The position numbers and the translations under genes were made by a program. Positions 12,388-24,037 of a stretch of 64,000 nt of DNA are shown here, one piece after another; position 1 is the stretch's first letter; each line of letters starts with the position of its first letter. A model generated the notes under the pieces. The model searched no databases. It was not told where the DNA came from and was given only the letters and a program-made list of their open reading frames with translations. Source of the stretch: Saksenaea vasiformis B4078 (taxonomy: Eukaryota > Mucoromycota > Mucoromycetes > Mucorales > Saksenaeaceae); assembly GCA_000697055.1 (NCBI GenBank), contig JNDT01002350.1:1-64000 (forward strand), read 5' to 3'.

Positions 12388-13512
12388 TTAGCTCATTTTC
12401 TCCAGCGAAACACAATGTTTGACTACGCAACTCTTTTTGTAGGGTGTTGGATCGTTTAGACAGCCATCCATTCGCACCATGGTATAGCCTTCCTCATTAA
12501 TAGCATTAATAATATATGGCACTGCAGCTAATGAGCCTGTGTCGGGAATGTCGTACTGAATCGAGATAAACGATCCCTTGGCATCATACGTTTCCTTTTG
12601 ATTCCTAAAGGTTGTCTTATAAACATTCTCCACAGATTTATCCCCAGTCGGCTCGTGAAGTAAATAGTCTTTGCTGTCGAGATTATAGCCAACTAGCACG
12701 AAGCCAAGCTCTTGTAGGATGTTTTCGGTACGAGTATCAGTCTCCTTGGTGTAATGCAGTCGCACGTACTTAGGCGCGACTTTGATCAGTGTTTCTATCA
12801 TTCGTGCGTTGAAAATAATATCTTTTCGGATCTCATCGTCGGTCAAAACGGATGAATCATCATTCTTTACTCTATAAGCCATGCCTATGAAGTGTCCGGC
12901 ATTGTAAATGTTTTGAACCACCATAGCATACTGTTGCGTGTAGAGCCTACAGAATAAAAGTGTAAAAAGCAGGGCGCAAACGTTCTGTTCTCTTTGCTTT
13001 TACCATGTGGCATTGATAAAAAAATTTGCTCGGGCATCTGCATTGTTCAATTGCCTTGCTATTCTGGCAGTAGCGTCACTCGGTCCTTCGCTCTATAATG
13101 TGTCAAGACGATAATCTTGTGTTCCGTTGAACCACAACTTACGTAAGTCACAGCAATCTGACCCTGTGTACGACACCCGGTAATCTGCGAGGCTGGAGGC
13201 CTAGTATTGGAGATAAAAGGGGTTGAAGATGAGGTCTCTGTTTCTGCCCTGACCCGTGTAGGTGCATTGATCGATGCTGTATGCGTTGCAATCAGAAAAA
13301 AGCGTGACACTTGTCCGCTCTTTACCAGTTGTCGTATATTCGCGGAAAGAAAATGTGGGTAATACAGTAGAGGAATAGGATGTCATGTTGCCTTCTGCCA
13401 TTTGGGTAATTGGTATAAGCTCTGGACCACCATTGTTAGCGCTGCGACTTGGGGCGATATATAGGAAAAGTAAAACGGCAGCTTTATGACAGAAGTTATT
13501 AGGCATATCCAC
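12388..13512 (-). CDS. Chitin-deacetylase-like (NodB fold) protein, predicted inactive
   Basis: Four exons on the minus strand, 13512-13254, 13192-13143, 13092-13004 and 12946-12388, join in phase to give 318 residues. A signal peptide (about residues 1-24) precedes a domain that follows the fungal chitin-deacetylase order, including the Cys-rich entry and the closing segment ending in MDGCL. Every catalytic motif is changed. The TFDDG motif reads TYSEG, the HSxxH metal motif reads GMAYRVKN, RPPYG reads YVRLHYTKET, and the LLHD-type motif reads IQYD. I infer a secreted protein that keeps the fold but cannot deacetylate chitin; it may bind chitin or another glycan. The frame is intact with ordinary introns, so it is not simply a dead gene. 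The first intron is the least certain junction. Confidence 0.75.
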
Positions 13513-16500
13513 ATATCCATGACTTTACCCATCCATGGTCTGTGTTTCATCGTGTATAACGGAGAAAAGAAACGAAGATCGGGCAAACGGAATACGGAAA
13601 AAAAAATTGCATTCCCTGTCGCTCTGTAAGCAGTTGGCACTACAATAATCAGAAGATACCAGAAAATCATGAGGAGAGCCATCAGTTATTATTGTTACGA
13701 AAAGATCAAATAGTACTCATAAGTCTCGATGAAAATCATAAAAAGACCCGCTGTAGAAAACTTAGGGGCATATACACTACGACCATACCAAAAGTTTGTC
13801 AGTATATATGCTAGGAGGGGGGTGAGAATTAATGGTGAGTTGGGTCGGTTTTTGAATTTTTATTTATCTATTTGACAGGCCATATTTCCAGTAGGTGAGT
13901 ATGGTCGCATTTCATCCTGTGAAGACGAAAGCGTTGCAGTTAATCATACTTACAATATAGGAAACCTGCGAATAACTCGCCTCTGGAGACTATGCCTAAT
14001 AACGAAAGCTCAGAACCCATGATGCATAGAGGTTGGAACTAGAGGTGTCTACCTTCAGCGTTGTCCGTGATGATCCTCGTTGTCGTTATCAGCGGACAAT
14101 ATCTTTATGCATATAAACTCTTCTGAATGATCGCTATGGCATTGTGCTTACAGACATCTCAATTCTGCTACTATTGAAATTTCGTGTGAATAAAATTTAT
14201 CCGATGGCATAGAATCCCCCTCAGCATACTTACTATGAGCATAGCTCCCCGAATTTATTTAATACTTCTTTTCAATAAATTCAGACGCATTAAAGATTTT
14301 TCTAGCAGCGGTAGCAAAATAATGAGCAGGCATTGGACGTGTAACAATGAGCCTGTGTTTCCGTACAGAATCCTGTCCATTCAAAAGCCTTCCAGTTGTC
14401 TTCGACATCATTGTAACTACATGACTATTTGTTAAAAAGTTAGAGAGGGAAGACGCGAAATCAACAGGAGGGAGATATTACACTCCAAAACACGTCCTAA
14501 GATGTGATGGGCTTGTAATAGTGGATCGGATAGTTGTTAGTGACCAGCCTAGTAAGATAGCGGGACATTACTCAACGGAAAGACTTGGACGTGATGCCCG
14601 TACCTTTGGAACCATTTCTTTGCTGTTAACGCAATCGATGAGCATTTGTGTTTACAGCAGTAACTTAATTTGGGGATTCAATAGTTTCATACTGCTGTTT
14701 TCACGTTTGCAGTGAAATACATAAAACAAGCTGTTAACGTGAGGTATCGTGATGGAAGTACTAGTGAATATATACGCCCTTTCTGGATTCACGATTAAAA
14801 AAACAGTACCAATTATCTCGCCCTGTACCTTAATGCCTGTAATGCCTTCCCTAATTATTGTATGATTGTAAGGCATAGTACTATCCGCAGCCTTCGCAGC
14901 AGACGTTTACACCTGCAGGGTGAGAATCATTTGGCATGAGCTCTCCTGAAAAGCGGGTACTCTACACCGTTTCAGCAGCAATAATCGCGGATGCCATAAT
15001 TGGACGACAATGGCGATGGTTCGGGTTCCATTTGTAAGGTGCACTCAAAGACATGGAATTTTACGACTATCATCCGCAGACAGTCCTTAGAGACTTTTGT
15101 TTGTCGCTATTACATAGTCATTCTTGGTTGACGTGATAAAAGCGTTTCCATCCTGTTTCTCTGCAAAATATGCTGCTATTTCCGGACGCAACGGTGGGGG
15201 AGTACTATAATCAATAATAGCGAATCATTGATGAAACTGGGACTGTGGCAGGCCACACTGAAAGGCGTCAGAGCGTAGTGTTATCCTGTCTTGTGGTCAT
15301 GATTTGTCTCTGAGAGTTGGAACGAATTCTGTAGCACAAGCTATTCTAGCTTGTGGTAGTTGTTACGAGGAGGTGATGGTTAGGTGGCTCAGTGCAAAAT
15401 TAAGGAAGCACGTTGTGATCACAGTTCGGCGTACAGGATCCAAACTAGTGGACAATTGATGTCATCAAACTTGATTCCGTGCGTCATCTGCAAATAATGA
15501 CTCATTTCCTTTATTCCTTTAGGATGACTAAACAAATCAAATTCGACTCTTAAATTAGGCATTCGAGATCAATACGAAGCATACCAACAAGATCCAAAAC
15601 GAACGTCGACATCGGAGAAGAAAGAAAGGACCCTGATCATTTGGTCCCAAACGGGTAAGTTTCACAAGAACTTGCAGCTATAGCAAGTATTTTGCTCATG
15701 TGAATGACTTCCTTCTTCGAGCACCACTGCAATCTAAGTGGTGTAATGGGGCCAGGCTGCTACTCCCTTTACTGGGTATGTCCGCACCAAATTTTTCTGT
15801 AAACTCCAGACAAAAACAATCTAGAATGCCAGCCTTCATGATTTCCTAACTCAATCAGAAGATAAATAAGTAAAATTGATGACAAGTGCACCTTTTATTT
15901 GAAATTGTTAAGTAAAAGAGGAATATGGCCTTTTCCTTTCCTATGCAGCGGTTTGCCAACCCCAATTAGTGGGTGCCGTGGCTTTTTTCGTAGACAGTTC
16001 GAAGGCAGCATCAACGCAAGAGGGTACTTGAAACAGCGACTTCCACGTGGCATACAGGCCATTCCATTCGCATCCGTGTTATCGGAGCAATAGTAACAAT
16101 TTTTACAGAAGCGTCGATCCATTCGCAAGCCAAAAAAAGCTTTCATATACACTCCATTTTTCCTGACTTAATTCCTTCTCGCGTCGTAGTAAGCTCATGC
16201 TGCACGGGAATTCTAAGGACATGCACAGAAAAAAAGAAGCATGCTTGCATCAAACAATCGTTTTCAGCGACAACTAAATGATGACAATCAAAATACAACG
16301 GTAGAAAAGCTGCCTCATTTCTGTACAAAGAAAGTTGCAACAGTGCATATTGCTGCATAAAAAGAAATATAAAAAAGGAGTTGCTTTTCTGCATGGCGCG
16401 AAGTAGCCACCCCCACCAGCTCGAGGGTCGTAACTGATCAAAAACAGCAGGTCATTTTCGCCCCGAAATACTTATGCGCGATGACAAATCAAACGTCATC

Positions 16501-19248
16501 TCCTTTTTCGTATCGCATTTTTACATCTCATTTATCGCAAATGAAGAATTTACTTGTTACTATAGACAGTCGTAATACCCGTGCTATAGAAAGCGAGTTT
16601 CCTAACGTGCACGTCGGACTAATGAATACATTGAAGTGCCAATTGCGTATCTTCGTTTAATTAATAGGCATCGTCAAGGTCATGAAGAAGACAACACTGT
16701 TACCACAGTCACTACTGTGTATAAAGTTATTTTCAGGAGAGAATTTGATGATCCTTGTTACGAAAACGCAGGATAAATATCAGTAGACAAACAAACTGAG
16801 TGGAGTAAAGATATCAACAGTCGCAAAGGGATTTATCCAGGCATTCTGACTTCTTGTTTTGCCTGATCGTCATCTTGTTTGAAGACGCCAAACCATCATC
16901 GAGCTTTAAAGCGTCACTGATTTTCTTTTACATACCGTCGTTTTCACCATTGTAGAACACAAAGGGGCCAAAAAAAGGAAGTGCCAGTGACTCTTCTAAA
17001 CGTATAAATCGTATTGTCGACGTATGTCTCGTCTTTATGTAGACGGTCATCAAAGGCCGATCTCTCCCTTGCATATCAATCTCGCTTGCCCGCAATGCAG
17101 TCCCCAATCATTTGATCACAATGTCCTCCCATTTCTTCTTCTAACGACTTTCATGGAGGTGCTTCCACTTATGAATAGCCAGTAGTAATGCATTTTCGAT
17201 CCACTGTCGCTGTCAAATGACATGTGTAATCGACCCATCGTTCATTTAATATTCCAAAACGGGTATGCAAATAAGGTTTAATAGTGGAGTTAAAGGCATG
17301 TTACTGTGTGTTGCCACCGTCAAGGTTAAGATTCATTTGAATTACCCCTCTGTGAGCCTAACCTTCGTGAACTGTCCCTGTTACCTAGCCTGTAAGGACT
17401 GGCTAGATTTCTACAAACGTATCAAGATGATTTGTAAATACCAGTGAGAGAGGCCTATATGCGTGCTCCTCAATTACACGCTATGAATGAGCTATGAGAT
17501 CAAACTTGACGAAACGCAATTACCGCTCTGGGCCAAGCGAGCCAGAGTGAAGAAGTTTACCTGTGCAGATGAACACTGACATACTAAGTATCCAAGTAAG
17601 CAGTCTTTTGTCCCATAATTAAAATATCGCCTATCGAATGGTCTTATTTACACGACAATGATGATGCTGCTTAGCCTAGGGAAGTGCAATGACAAGCAGC
17701 GTGGCTTTCTCCGTTATCCATAGCCACGCGACAACTAAAATTAGCGCTTGCTAGAGGACAACGTTGTGTCTCGTCATATGTCAAATAGGCAACCGTTGCT
17801 TCAGCATGCGATCACTTTCGTTGTTTATTCTGAGCTAGTCGTGGCGTTTTAAATCATAATGAAAAAGTGCGTCCGTATGCGTTCCGGCTTTAAAGGATAG
17901 ACAATATTTACAGTTGTGGAACCCTCTGAATATAACTGAAATAAAGGATTCCCGATCTGATCGGCTGCCAGTGTTGACGCTCGATGTCGTTGTTTCTGTT
18001 GCCTTTACATTTGTCGGGGATGCGACTTAGGTTTAGCAGGAAGAGTGTAACGCTCGTAAAGAATGAATAGGGTCCTCACCCGATCCAGTTAGTGCTATAC
18101 TGGTTTGTCGGATACTTTCTTACGGCACTCCGAACAAAGGAAAAGAGTTGGTACCACCATGTTAATGAAAATGCGTAAGGCAAGGACAAGACTTTGTACG
18201 ACGACCCCCTGGATTAGGTATAGTCTGTTAGCGCGGAAGAAGGAGAATTCTGCCAAAGTAATAGAGATATTTCTTTCCAATATACGGGGTATTGAACTTT
18301 AACGCGAACCTCATCTGATCGATGATGCTGTGGCAACACAAAATGGAAAGTTCCAATAGAACTTGAGCAAAATGTTTTGCTGTGATGCGAACCCAGGTAA
18401 GGTTTGTCTGACCACCGCAATCCCCATTTGGTAAAAGGCGTTTGTACCATTGTCACGACTGATAGCGGAGCGCAAATAAGCACGTATTTCTGCAAACGGT
18501 GTACAATGCCGAAGGAAGAGGCTATTCTGTACAACAAATGTATCGTATATTGCTGCCTGCTAATGGCTCTTTCCTTGGCAGCATCTTAATTAGATCACAT
18601 GGATAGGGGTTGCAATAAAATTTTTGATCGGCTGACGGTGTTACAAAAAGAAACTTTCATTTGCAGAAGGGACTCTCGAGGAAAACGATTACAATAAAAA
18701 AGAGGCTTGGAGGCTCCCATGTCTTTTCCCTAATACAAAATGTGGCCGGCGCGGAACACGCAGAAAATGAGGATGCGCTGCTTAAAACCGAAATAGGCAT
18801 TTGCCTAGATGTGATGCTTTAGTTTAATCCCTCCTTACGCTCTTTCGCGAATCTTTTTTTTCTGCAAAGATTACTTAATACGAGCGGCTTCAATCGTCCT
18901 CTCATGGCGTTGGCCATTTTCTAGCAACGATCAATTTGTCTGTGAGAATGTCATGGTATTACCGGAGTTAGTAAGGTTCCCGAGTCTGTTGCAAAGGTCA
19001 GTGCTTCAGTATTGCTCCGTTTGAATAAGCGGAGACGACTCATTATGGCAATGGTAATATACTTTGTGTTGCCATAAACATTCCATCATGAAAACACATA
19101 TAAATGAGGTTCAGCTCAATTCTTTTCCAGCACTAACGGACAAAGCTTTATATATATTCTCTTTCCCTTCCTTTTTCTCTTTTACGCTGGTCGTAGCTGT
19201 GCAAAATTTCAATTTTTTTTTGTAAATTATTAGAGTAGAAAAAGCATT
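13513..19248. other. Long gene-free stretch
   Basis: In 5.7 kb I find no exon chain or recognisable domain on either strand. Open frames do not exceed about 110 codons. Homopolymer runs are scarce compared with the gene-rich part. Only the last 150 bases look functional: a TATA element and a T/C-rich leader before the gene at 19249. Confidence 0.5.
19099..19104 (+). promoter_or_regulatory. TATA box of the lysine-repeat secreted protein gene
   Basis: TATAAA lies 145 bases upstream of the start codon at 19249 and is followed by a T/C-rich leader (about 19140-19185). The arrangement fits a strongly expressed fungal gene. Position and motif are the only evidence. Confidence 0.4.
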
Positions 19249-20109
19249 ATGGTTCGCGTCCTTTCCGTCGTCGGTCTTCTGGCAACTGTCGCCACTACAC
19301 TCACTGTAGCCGCCCCCACACCTGCTCCGGTCGTCGTCGACACCAATGAGCTGGCCTCCTTGGATATTCAGATCTTGACACCGAGCAGCATTGTTGAGCA
19401 ACCCGAATTGGAGAAACGCGGCAAGCACGACAAGAAGAAGAAATGCAAAGATAAGCACAAGAAGGATAAGCACAAGAAGGACAAAAAGAAGAAGAACAAA
19501 GAAAAGAAGCACAAGAAGGAGAAGGAAGAAGACAAGAAGCACAAGGACAAGAAGGATGAAGACAAGAAGCATAAAGACAAGAAGGACGAAGACAAGAAGC
19601 ACAAGGACAAGAAGGACGAAGACAAGAAGCACAAGGACAAGAAGGATGAAGACAAGAAGCACAAAGATAAGAAGGACGAAGACAAGAAGCACAAAGACAA
19701 GAAGGACGAAGATAAGAAGCACAAGGATGACTCTGGCTCTGATTCCGGCTCCGGTTCCGACAAAACCTTTGGCAAAGTTTACACTGGTAGAGCTACTTGG
19801 TTTGACCCCGCATCGGAAGGTGGGTCTCAAGGTGCCTGCGGTCCTTTTGAGCACCCTCGCTCGCCTATCGTTGCCTTGAACAAGCCGCAGTACGGAAACA
19901 CGTCTGCTAAGAGCAAGTGGTGTGGCAAGCACTTGCGCGTTACTGGTCCCAAGGGTTCCATGGTTGTCCGTGTAAATGATGCCTGTCCCGACTGCAAGTA
20001 CGGTGCTCTCGACATGACAGCCCTTGTGTTCTCAAGAGTCGTTGGTGACTTGGACAAAGGCATCGCCCAAATCCACTGGCAAGAGACCACAGAACCAGTG
20101 GATGAGTAA
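19249..20109 (+). CDS. Secreted double-psi-beta-barrel protein with Lys-rich repeat region
   Basis: This is a single exon of 286 residues. A signal peptide (about residues 1-21) is followed by a short propeptide-like segment ending in LEKR at about residue 62, a Kex2-type processing site. Then comes a highly charged region: a Lys-rich run, six perfect-length copies of a 10-residue unit DKKHKDKKDE (about residues 95-154) and a short DSGSDSGSGSD linker. The C-terminal 110 residues form a double-psi beta-barrel of the RlpA/expansin-like/barwin-like fold: YTGRATWFDP, GACGPFEHP, and VRVNDACPDCKYGALDM, with the Asp and paired cysteines usual in this family. Such proteins are secreted and often bind cell-wall polysaccharide. 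The polycationic repeat could bind acidic glycans. An open frame on the opposite strand is a by-product of the repeat. Confidence 0.85.
   Translation: MVRVLSVVGLLATVATTLTVAAPTPAPVVVDTNELASLDIQILTPSSIVEQPELEKRGKHDKKKKCKDKHKKDKHKKDKKKKNKEKKHKKEKEEDKKHKDKKDEDKKHKDKKDEDKKHKDKKDEDKKHKDKKDEDKKHKDKKDEDKKHKDKKDEDKKHKDDSGSDSGSGSDKTFGKVYTGRATWFDPASEGGSQGACGPFEHPRSPIVALNKPQYGNTSAKSKWCGKHLRVTGPKGSMVVRVNDACPDCKYGALDMTALVFSRVVGDLDKGIAQIHWQETTEPVDE
19531..19728 (+). repeat. 30-base coding tandem repeat, six full copies plus one partial
   Basis: The unit starts GACAAGAAGCACAAGGACAA and is exactly 30 bases long. Copies start at 19531, 19561, 19591, 19621, 19651 and 19681, and a partial copy ends near 19728. 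Differences between copies are nearly all synonymous third-position changes. It encodes DKKHKDKKDE in the gene at 19249. Confidence 0.95.
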
Positions 20110-20144
20110 TAATAATGAAAAGTATCGTATCATGTTTTGCATTG

Positions 20145-20150
20145 AATAAA
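20145..20150 (+). terminator. Polyadenylation signal AATAAA
   Basis: AATAAA sits 36 bases after the stop codon of the lysine-repeat secreted protein gene, at the expected distance for 3'-end processing. Confidence 0.5.
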
Positions 20151-20391
20151 CAATCGGTACCATAAGTAGTAGGCCTTAATGAAACTGTAGAGATATTCCC
20201 AGAAGAATTGACTGTTATCCGTTATCACTAGAAGTGTAGTCATTCTTAATGGCTCTGCTTGATGCTATTGACGCGCATTGTGCCGCTTATTATTATTATC
20301 ATTATTATTATTCTAGCGCCACATTTGGAGCTTTTTGTTGCGCATTCTCTTGCTTTATGTACAATCTACGAAATTTATTGAAAACTTTCAT

Positions 20392-21625
20392 CTAGAATCG
20401 ACGTTTAGCTGCTCGTCTGGCCATAGCTGCCGCCTGTTGACGTTCGCGAATGGCACGTTCTTTTTCCATCTTTTCATATTGTTTCTGTTGATCGCGGAAG
20501 TTATCCATGAAGCCTTTGGTGTTCTTGTTCAATTCCGATGCAGGTCGAACAAGTTGAGGGATATTTAAGGCTCTTCTAATTGCAGGGTTCTTCAGTGCCA
20601 GGATTTGACCAATGGAAAAACAATTAGACGTAGCCCAGTACACAAAGACGGACTACATATAATAAACTCAGCTTCGTACCAGATCGCATGAAAAAATGGA
20701 ACTTACGCTGGGCATCCATGCAGTGAAAGGAATCATGATGACAGTGATGGCACGGAAAAAGTTCTTCATCGTCTTACTCTGAGGATTTGCCATACCGGCT
20801 TCCGTACCAGCTTCAAGCACCGCCATCATACCTGCTGCGCTTACCACGGGCAAGATGTAATAAGGATCTTGTGCAGTCAGATCCTGGAACCACCACATGC
20901 CCCCATCCTTCAAACCAGGTACTGGCAACTCTGCCATGGCTCGCAGAGCAAGGAAAAAGGAAACCATCACGGGCATTTGGACAAGGGGCAGACCAAGAGA
21001 CTTCAATGGGTGACATCCGTTGGATTTGAACAGTGTCTGAATCTCAGCTGAATATTTACTGATTGAATGTGTATCTCCCTCGGCCTGAGCGGTTTTGAGA
21101 TTGTCCATGATTCGGGTAACTTCGGGGTTGATATTCATCAATTTGGCGTTGTTACGCTGGATCTTGATCATCACTGGCAACAAGGCAAGACGCACGGTCA
21201 CCGTAGCCAATGCAATTGCACCCCACCAAGGAAGTCCACTGTACACATGCACCGCCTCAAGCATAGCTTCCAATCCACCGACGGGCGTGAAATTGCACAG
21301 ACCCATGGCCTTAAAGTCGCCGATCTGGGCAGCAGCTTGCACGATGCTATCAGCGGTCGGCGTTTGCGATACCTGTTCGAGAACATCCTGCGCTGAACTC
21401 TTAATTCCTTCAACCTTCATTGGCTCCGCTGTTTCCGTGGTATATCGACGAGTGCTCATGAGCAAGCCTGCACCAGTTGTCGGAATTGCATGTCGAGAAA
21501 CTAAGCCCGAGGAAAGCGTTGCTGGTAAACCGAGAGCGCTCGCGGACAACTTGTGCTATCATTCACAGGCATGAGATTCTTCCTGCTCCTCTTGTCTTCC
21601 CCTCCACACCCTCTATCCTTACCAT
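20392..21625 (-). CDS. OXA1: Mitochondrial inner-membrane insertase Oxa1
   Basis: Oxa1 inserts mitochondrially made and some imported proteins into the inner membrane. The main exons are 21555-20707 and 20652-20392 on the minus strand. The large exon has no in-frame ATG near its start, and the best model places the start codon alone in a separate exon at 21625-21623, followed by a 67-base intron. The full protein would be about 370 residues. The N-terminus is Arg/Ser-rich (presequence). Five hydrophobic segments of the YidC/Oxa1/Alb3 fold follow, including GLPWWGAIALATVTVRLALL, MPVMVSFFLALRAMAEL and VFVYWATSNCFSIGQ. The C-terminal tail is basic and helical (ends MARRAAKRRF), as used to bind the mitoribosome. 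The intron between the large exons splits MPSSVFVYW, a family signature. An alternative start is the internal Met of MSTRRY. Confidence 0.9.
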
Positions 21626-24037
21626 GCGGGCGGGTTTTGCGAGATTCCCACATGAGGAAAGCACGCTAGAGCATCCTCATGAGTCATGAGAATCGTCAAT
21701 ATTCGTCTTTCGTCCTACCTTTTCGATAGCAGACGTCTGCTGGCCCCGATCATTGCAGTCTAGCTGGAATTTTAGGAAAAGAAGCCAGCAAAACGGTGCC
21801 TTAACCTTACACTTTTCTACCAGGGCTACAAGCCACCGGATATCAACGAGTCACATCATGGGGTTGGCTCAAGATTGATGTCGACCTCCTCCTCAACGGA
21901 GATAAATTGAATAGGTATACTCTGGTAAGCTCGCCAGATGGGCATGACCAACGATAATTTACTATTTAGTTGTGGTTCAGCTTTTACTGAACATAGTGAG
22001 ATGCACAACTTCCTAAAACTCCGCAGTGCATAACGATCGGTACACATGAACCCGGCACAATGGATCATGACAAATAATCCGAACCGGACATCGCCATGTG
22101 TAACCTGCGGCTCTGAGGATGGGCGTGTCCGAAAGTTAAGTGAATGTTGCGTGTTCGTGCATCATACATCATCCCTTTCAGAAGACCTTTACTAAATAAA
22201 TAAAACGAGTGTATTCTCTTTAGAAACGTTTGTATCTTTTCAATCAATGGTGTTTCTTAGAACGCTTGCGGTTGCTCAGACATTGCTTATTCATTCGTCA
22301 TCTTTCCAATCGGAATACGAACCCATATTTACAAAATTCGTTAACATCCTCCTCTTCTTACTCTATTCAGTAACATTTTTTTACTCTATTTCGATAGCTA
22401 TACGCCGATTAACACGCCAGGATTGTGTCGTAACAAGAAAGGACACCGATTGCGTAAACGACCGCTAATAATACCAATAGCAAAGTGAACGATAAACGTG
22501 TCGACCTAGGAGAAAAAGAAGGCAATAGAAGGGAGTGGCCAAATCCGGCTGCAAAATGAGCATACCCGAAGCTGGAGCATTGTCTCCACCGCTTGAGGGA
22601 GGAGAGCCAGGCTCTGATAAGAGCACGGTAGCTTAAACTTGCAGCACTTCGTCATGCGGTAGACAGCTTCATACTCGAGGTCCATTACGTATCCCTCGCA
22701 TGACGAGCCTTTTGATGACAAGGATCCTTTAAGCACGTACAAAGAGAATGCATCAATACGAAATACCTTTCACTACCAGGCCACAGACAATGGGGGACAC
22801 CATCTTGGCTGCTACGAGCCTGTCCATCATCAGCTTGAGCTCGAAGCCCAGCTTCACCGTGTCGTTGACCGGTCCTGTTTGGGGAGCGCGAATTACTACG
22901 CGCAGTAAAAGTCGGAATGAAGTACATGAATGATCTCATGTATCAAAAGTTGAAATGAGGTACATGAATGACCTCGCGCACTAAAAGTTGATGGGAGAAA
23001 TGTGGTCAACTCCCGCATTAAAAGTGTCATGAGCGTGTAGACGGTCTAGACGGTGATTGAGTGATGCTATGTGAAAATCAGTCGGAAGTTTTAGCGCGCA
23101 AGCACAATCCCCGGCGTATCTGACCCTCTGCAGTGGTGTCTTTTAAGTATCTCTGTGATTAACTGAGTTGGTCAGGCCAGAACTCTGTTGGTATCAAGCG
23201 TTTTGCCACTCTATTCCGTGAGCTGCATACGCTCGCACATAATCGCCTGGAACAGCTGTATCCACATGCTGTGGAAGCAAAAAGACGATCGACAGACCAT
23301 TTTACATCGACTATGTACCGGCTTTTTTCCATGTTCCACGATAAGTCGGGATACATTTGACATGTACTGACACACACGTATACATACAGAAAGTACACAG
23401 TTGCTTGATCAATGATACGCAGCCAAAATTAGACAAGCAGACGATGCTCCTGAATGGAAGGAACTTAAAAGGCGATTACTCGTTTAAGATAGTCAAGCGC
23501 TTGGCAACACTCGAAGGAGGTACCCCAGCGTTCACCGCCACACTACGCAAAATGGAAAGAGTTGCGAAATGCAGCAAGTACAATTATGATCGACCAAGCT
23601 GTAGTAATTCCAGCGCGACAAGACTTCAATTTTCGAACAGAAGATACATTGCTGTTTCTCCTCGAGAACCCGCTGCAGTAATGTTTTTTGGTGTAAAAGG
23701 GAACGCAATATTGCAGCAAGCGTACACGGTCAAGTACAACTGCCCAAAATACGAAATACCAGAACGCACAACCCAATTTCGGACGATATTACCAGTTGTA
23801 TCTGTTTAACACCGCAGTTCTATATTCAGGTAGAGCGAAAAGGAAGTGCAAGCGCTGTGGAGTGGTGCATGGAAAAGACCGAGGTGGAGTAAGGTTTTGC
23901 ATGTCCTAAAGCCAGAAAAAAAAAATAAACAGTTTCGGACATCTTACCCAATTTTTTTGATTTTGATTTTCCTCGCCAAACCTGTGACTCGGGTCGATTT
24001 TTCGTGGCCTTCCTTTTTCTTCTTTATTGTTTAAAGC
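21626..24037. other. Gene-free stretch
   Basis: I see no gene. The largest open frame (23357-23809, 150 codons) has no recognisable motif. A small imperfect tandem repeat lies at 22900-23035. The ends must hold the promoters of OXA1 and ATP11, which are transcribed divergently from here. Confidence 0.45.
22900..23035. repeat. Imperfect tandem repeat, about 38-base period, 3.5 copies
   Basis: Copies begin near 22900, 22938, 22976 and 23014. Each opens with a short sequence like GCGCAYTAAAAGT and the first two share GTACATGAATGA(T/C)CTC. The copies have diverged. I see no open frame through them. Confidence 0.6.

Noticed and set aside
19111..19932. A 273-codon open frame on the minus strand with Leu/Val repeats
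   Set aside because: It is the antisense of the 30-base Lys-codon repeat, which happens to be free of stops; the plus strand encodes a signal peptide and a recognisable barrel domain.
23357..23809. A 150-codon plus-strand open frame
   Set aside because: No recognisable motif, no exon chain around it, and a composition like random translation.
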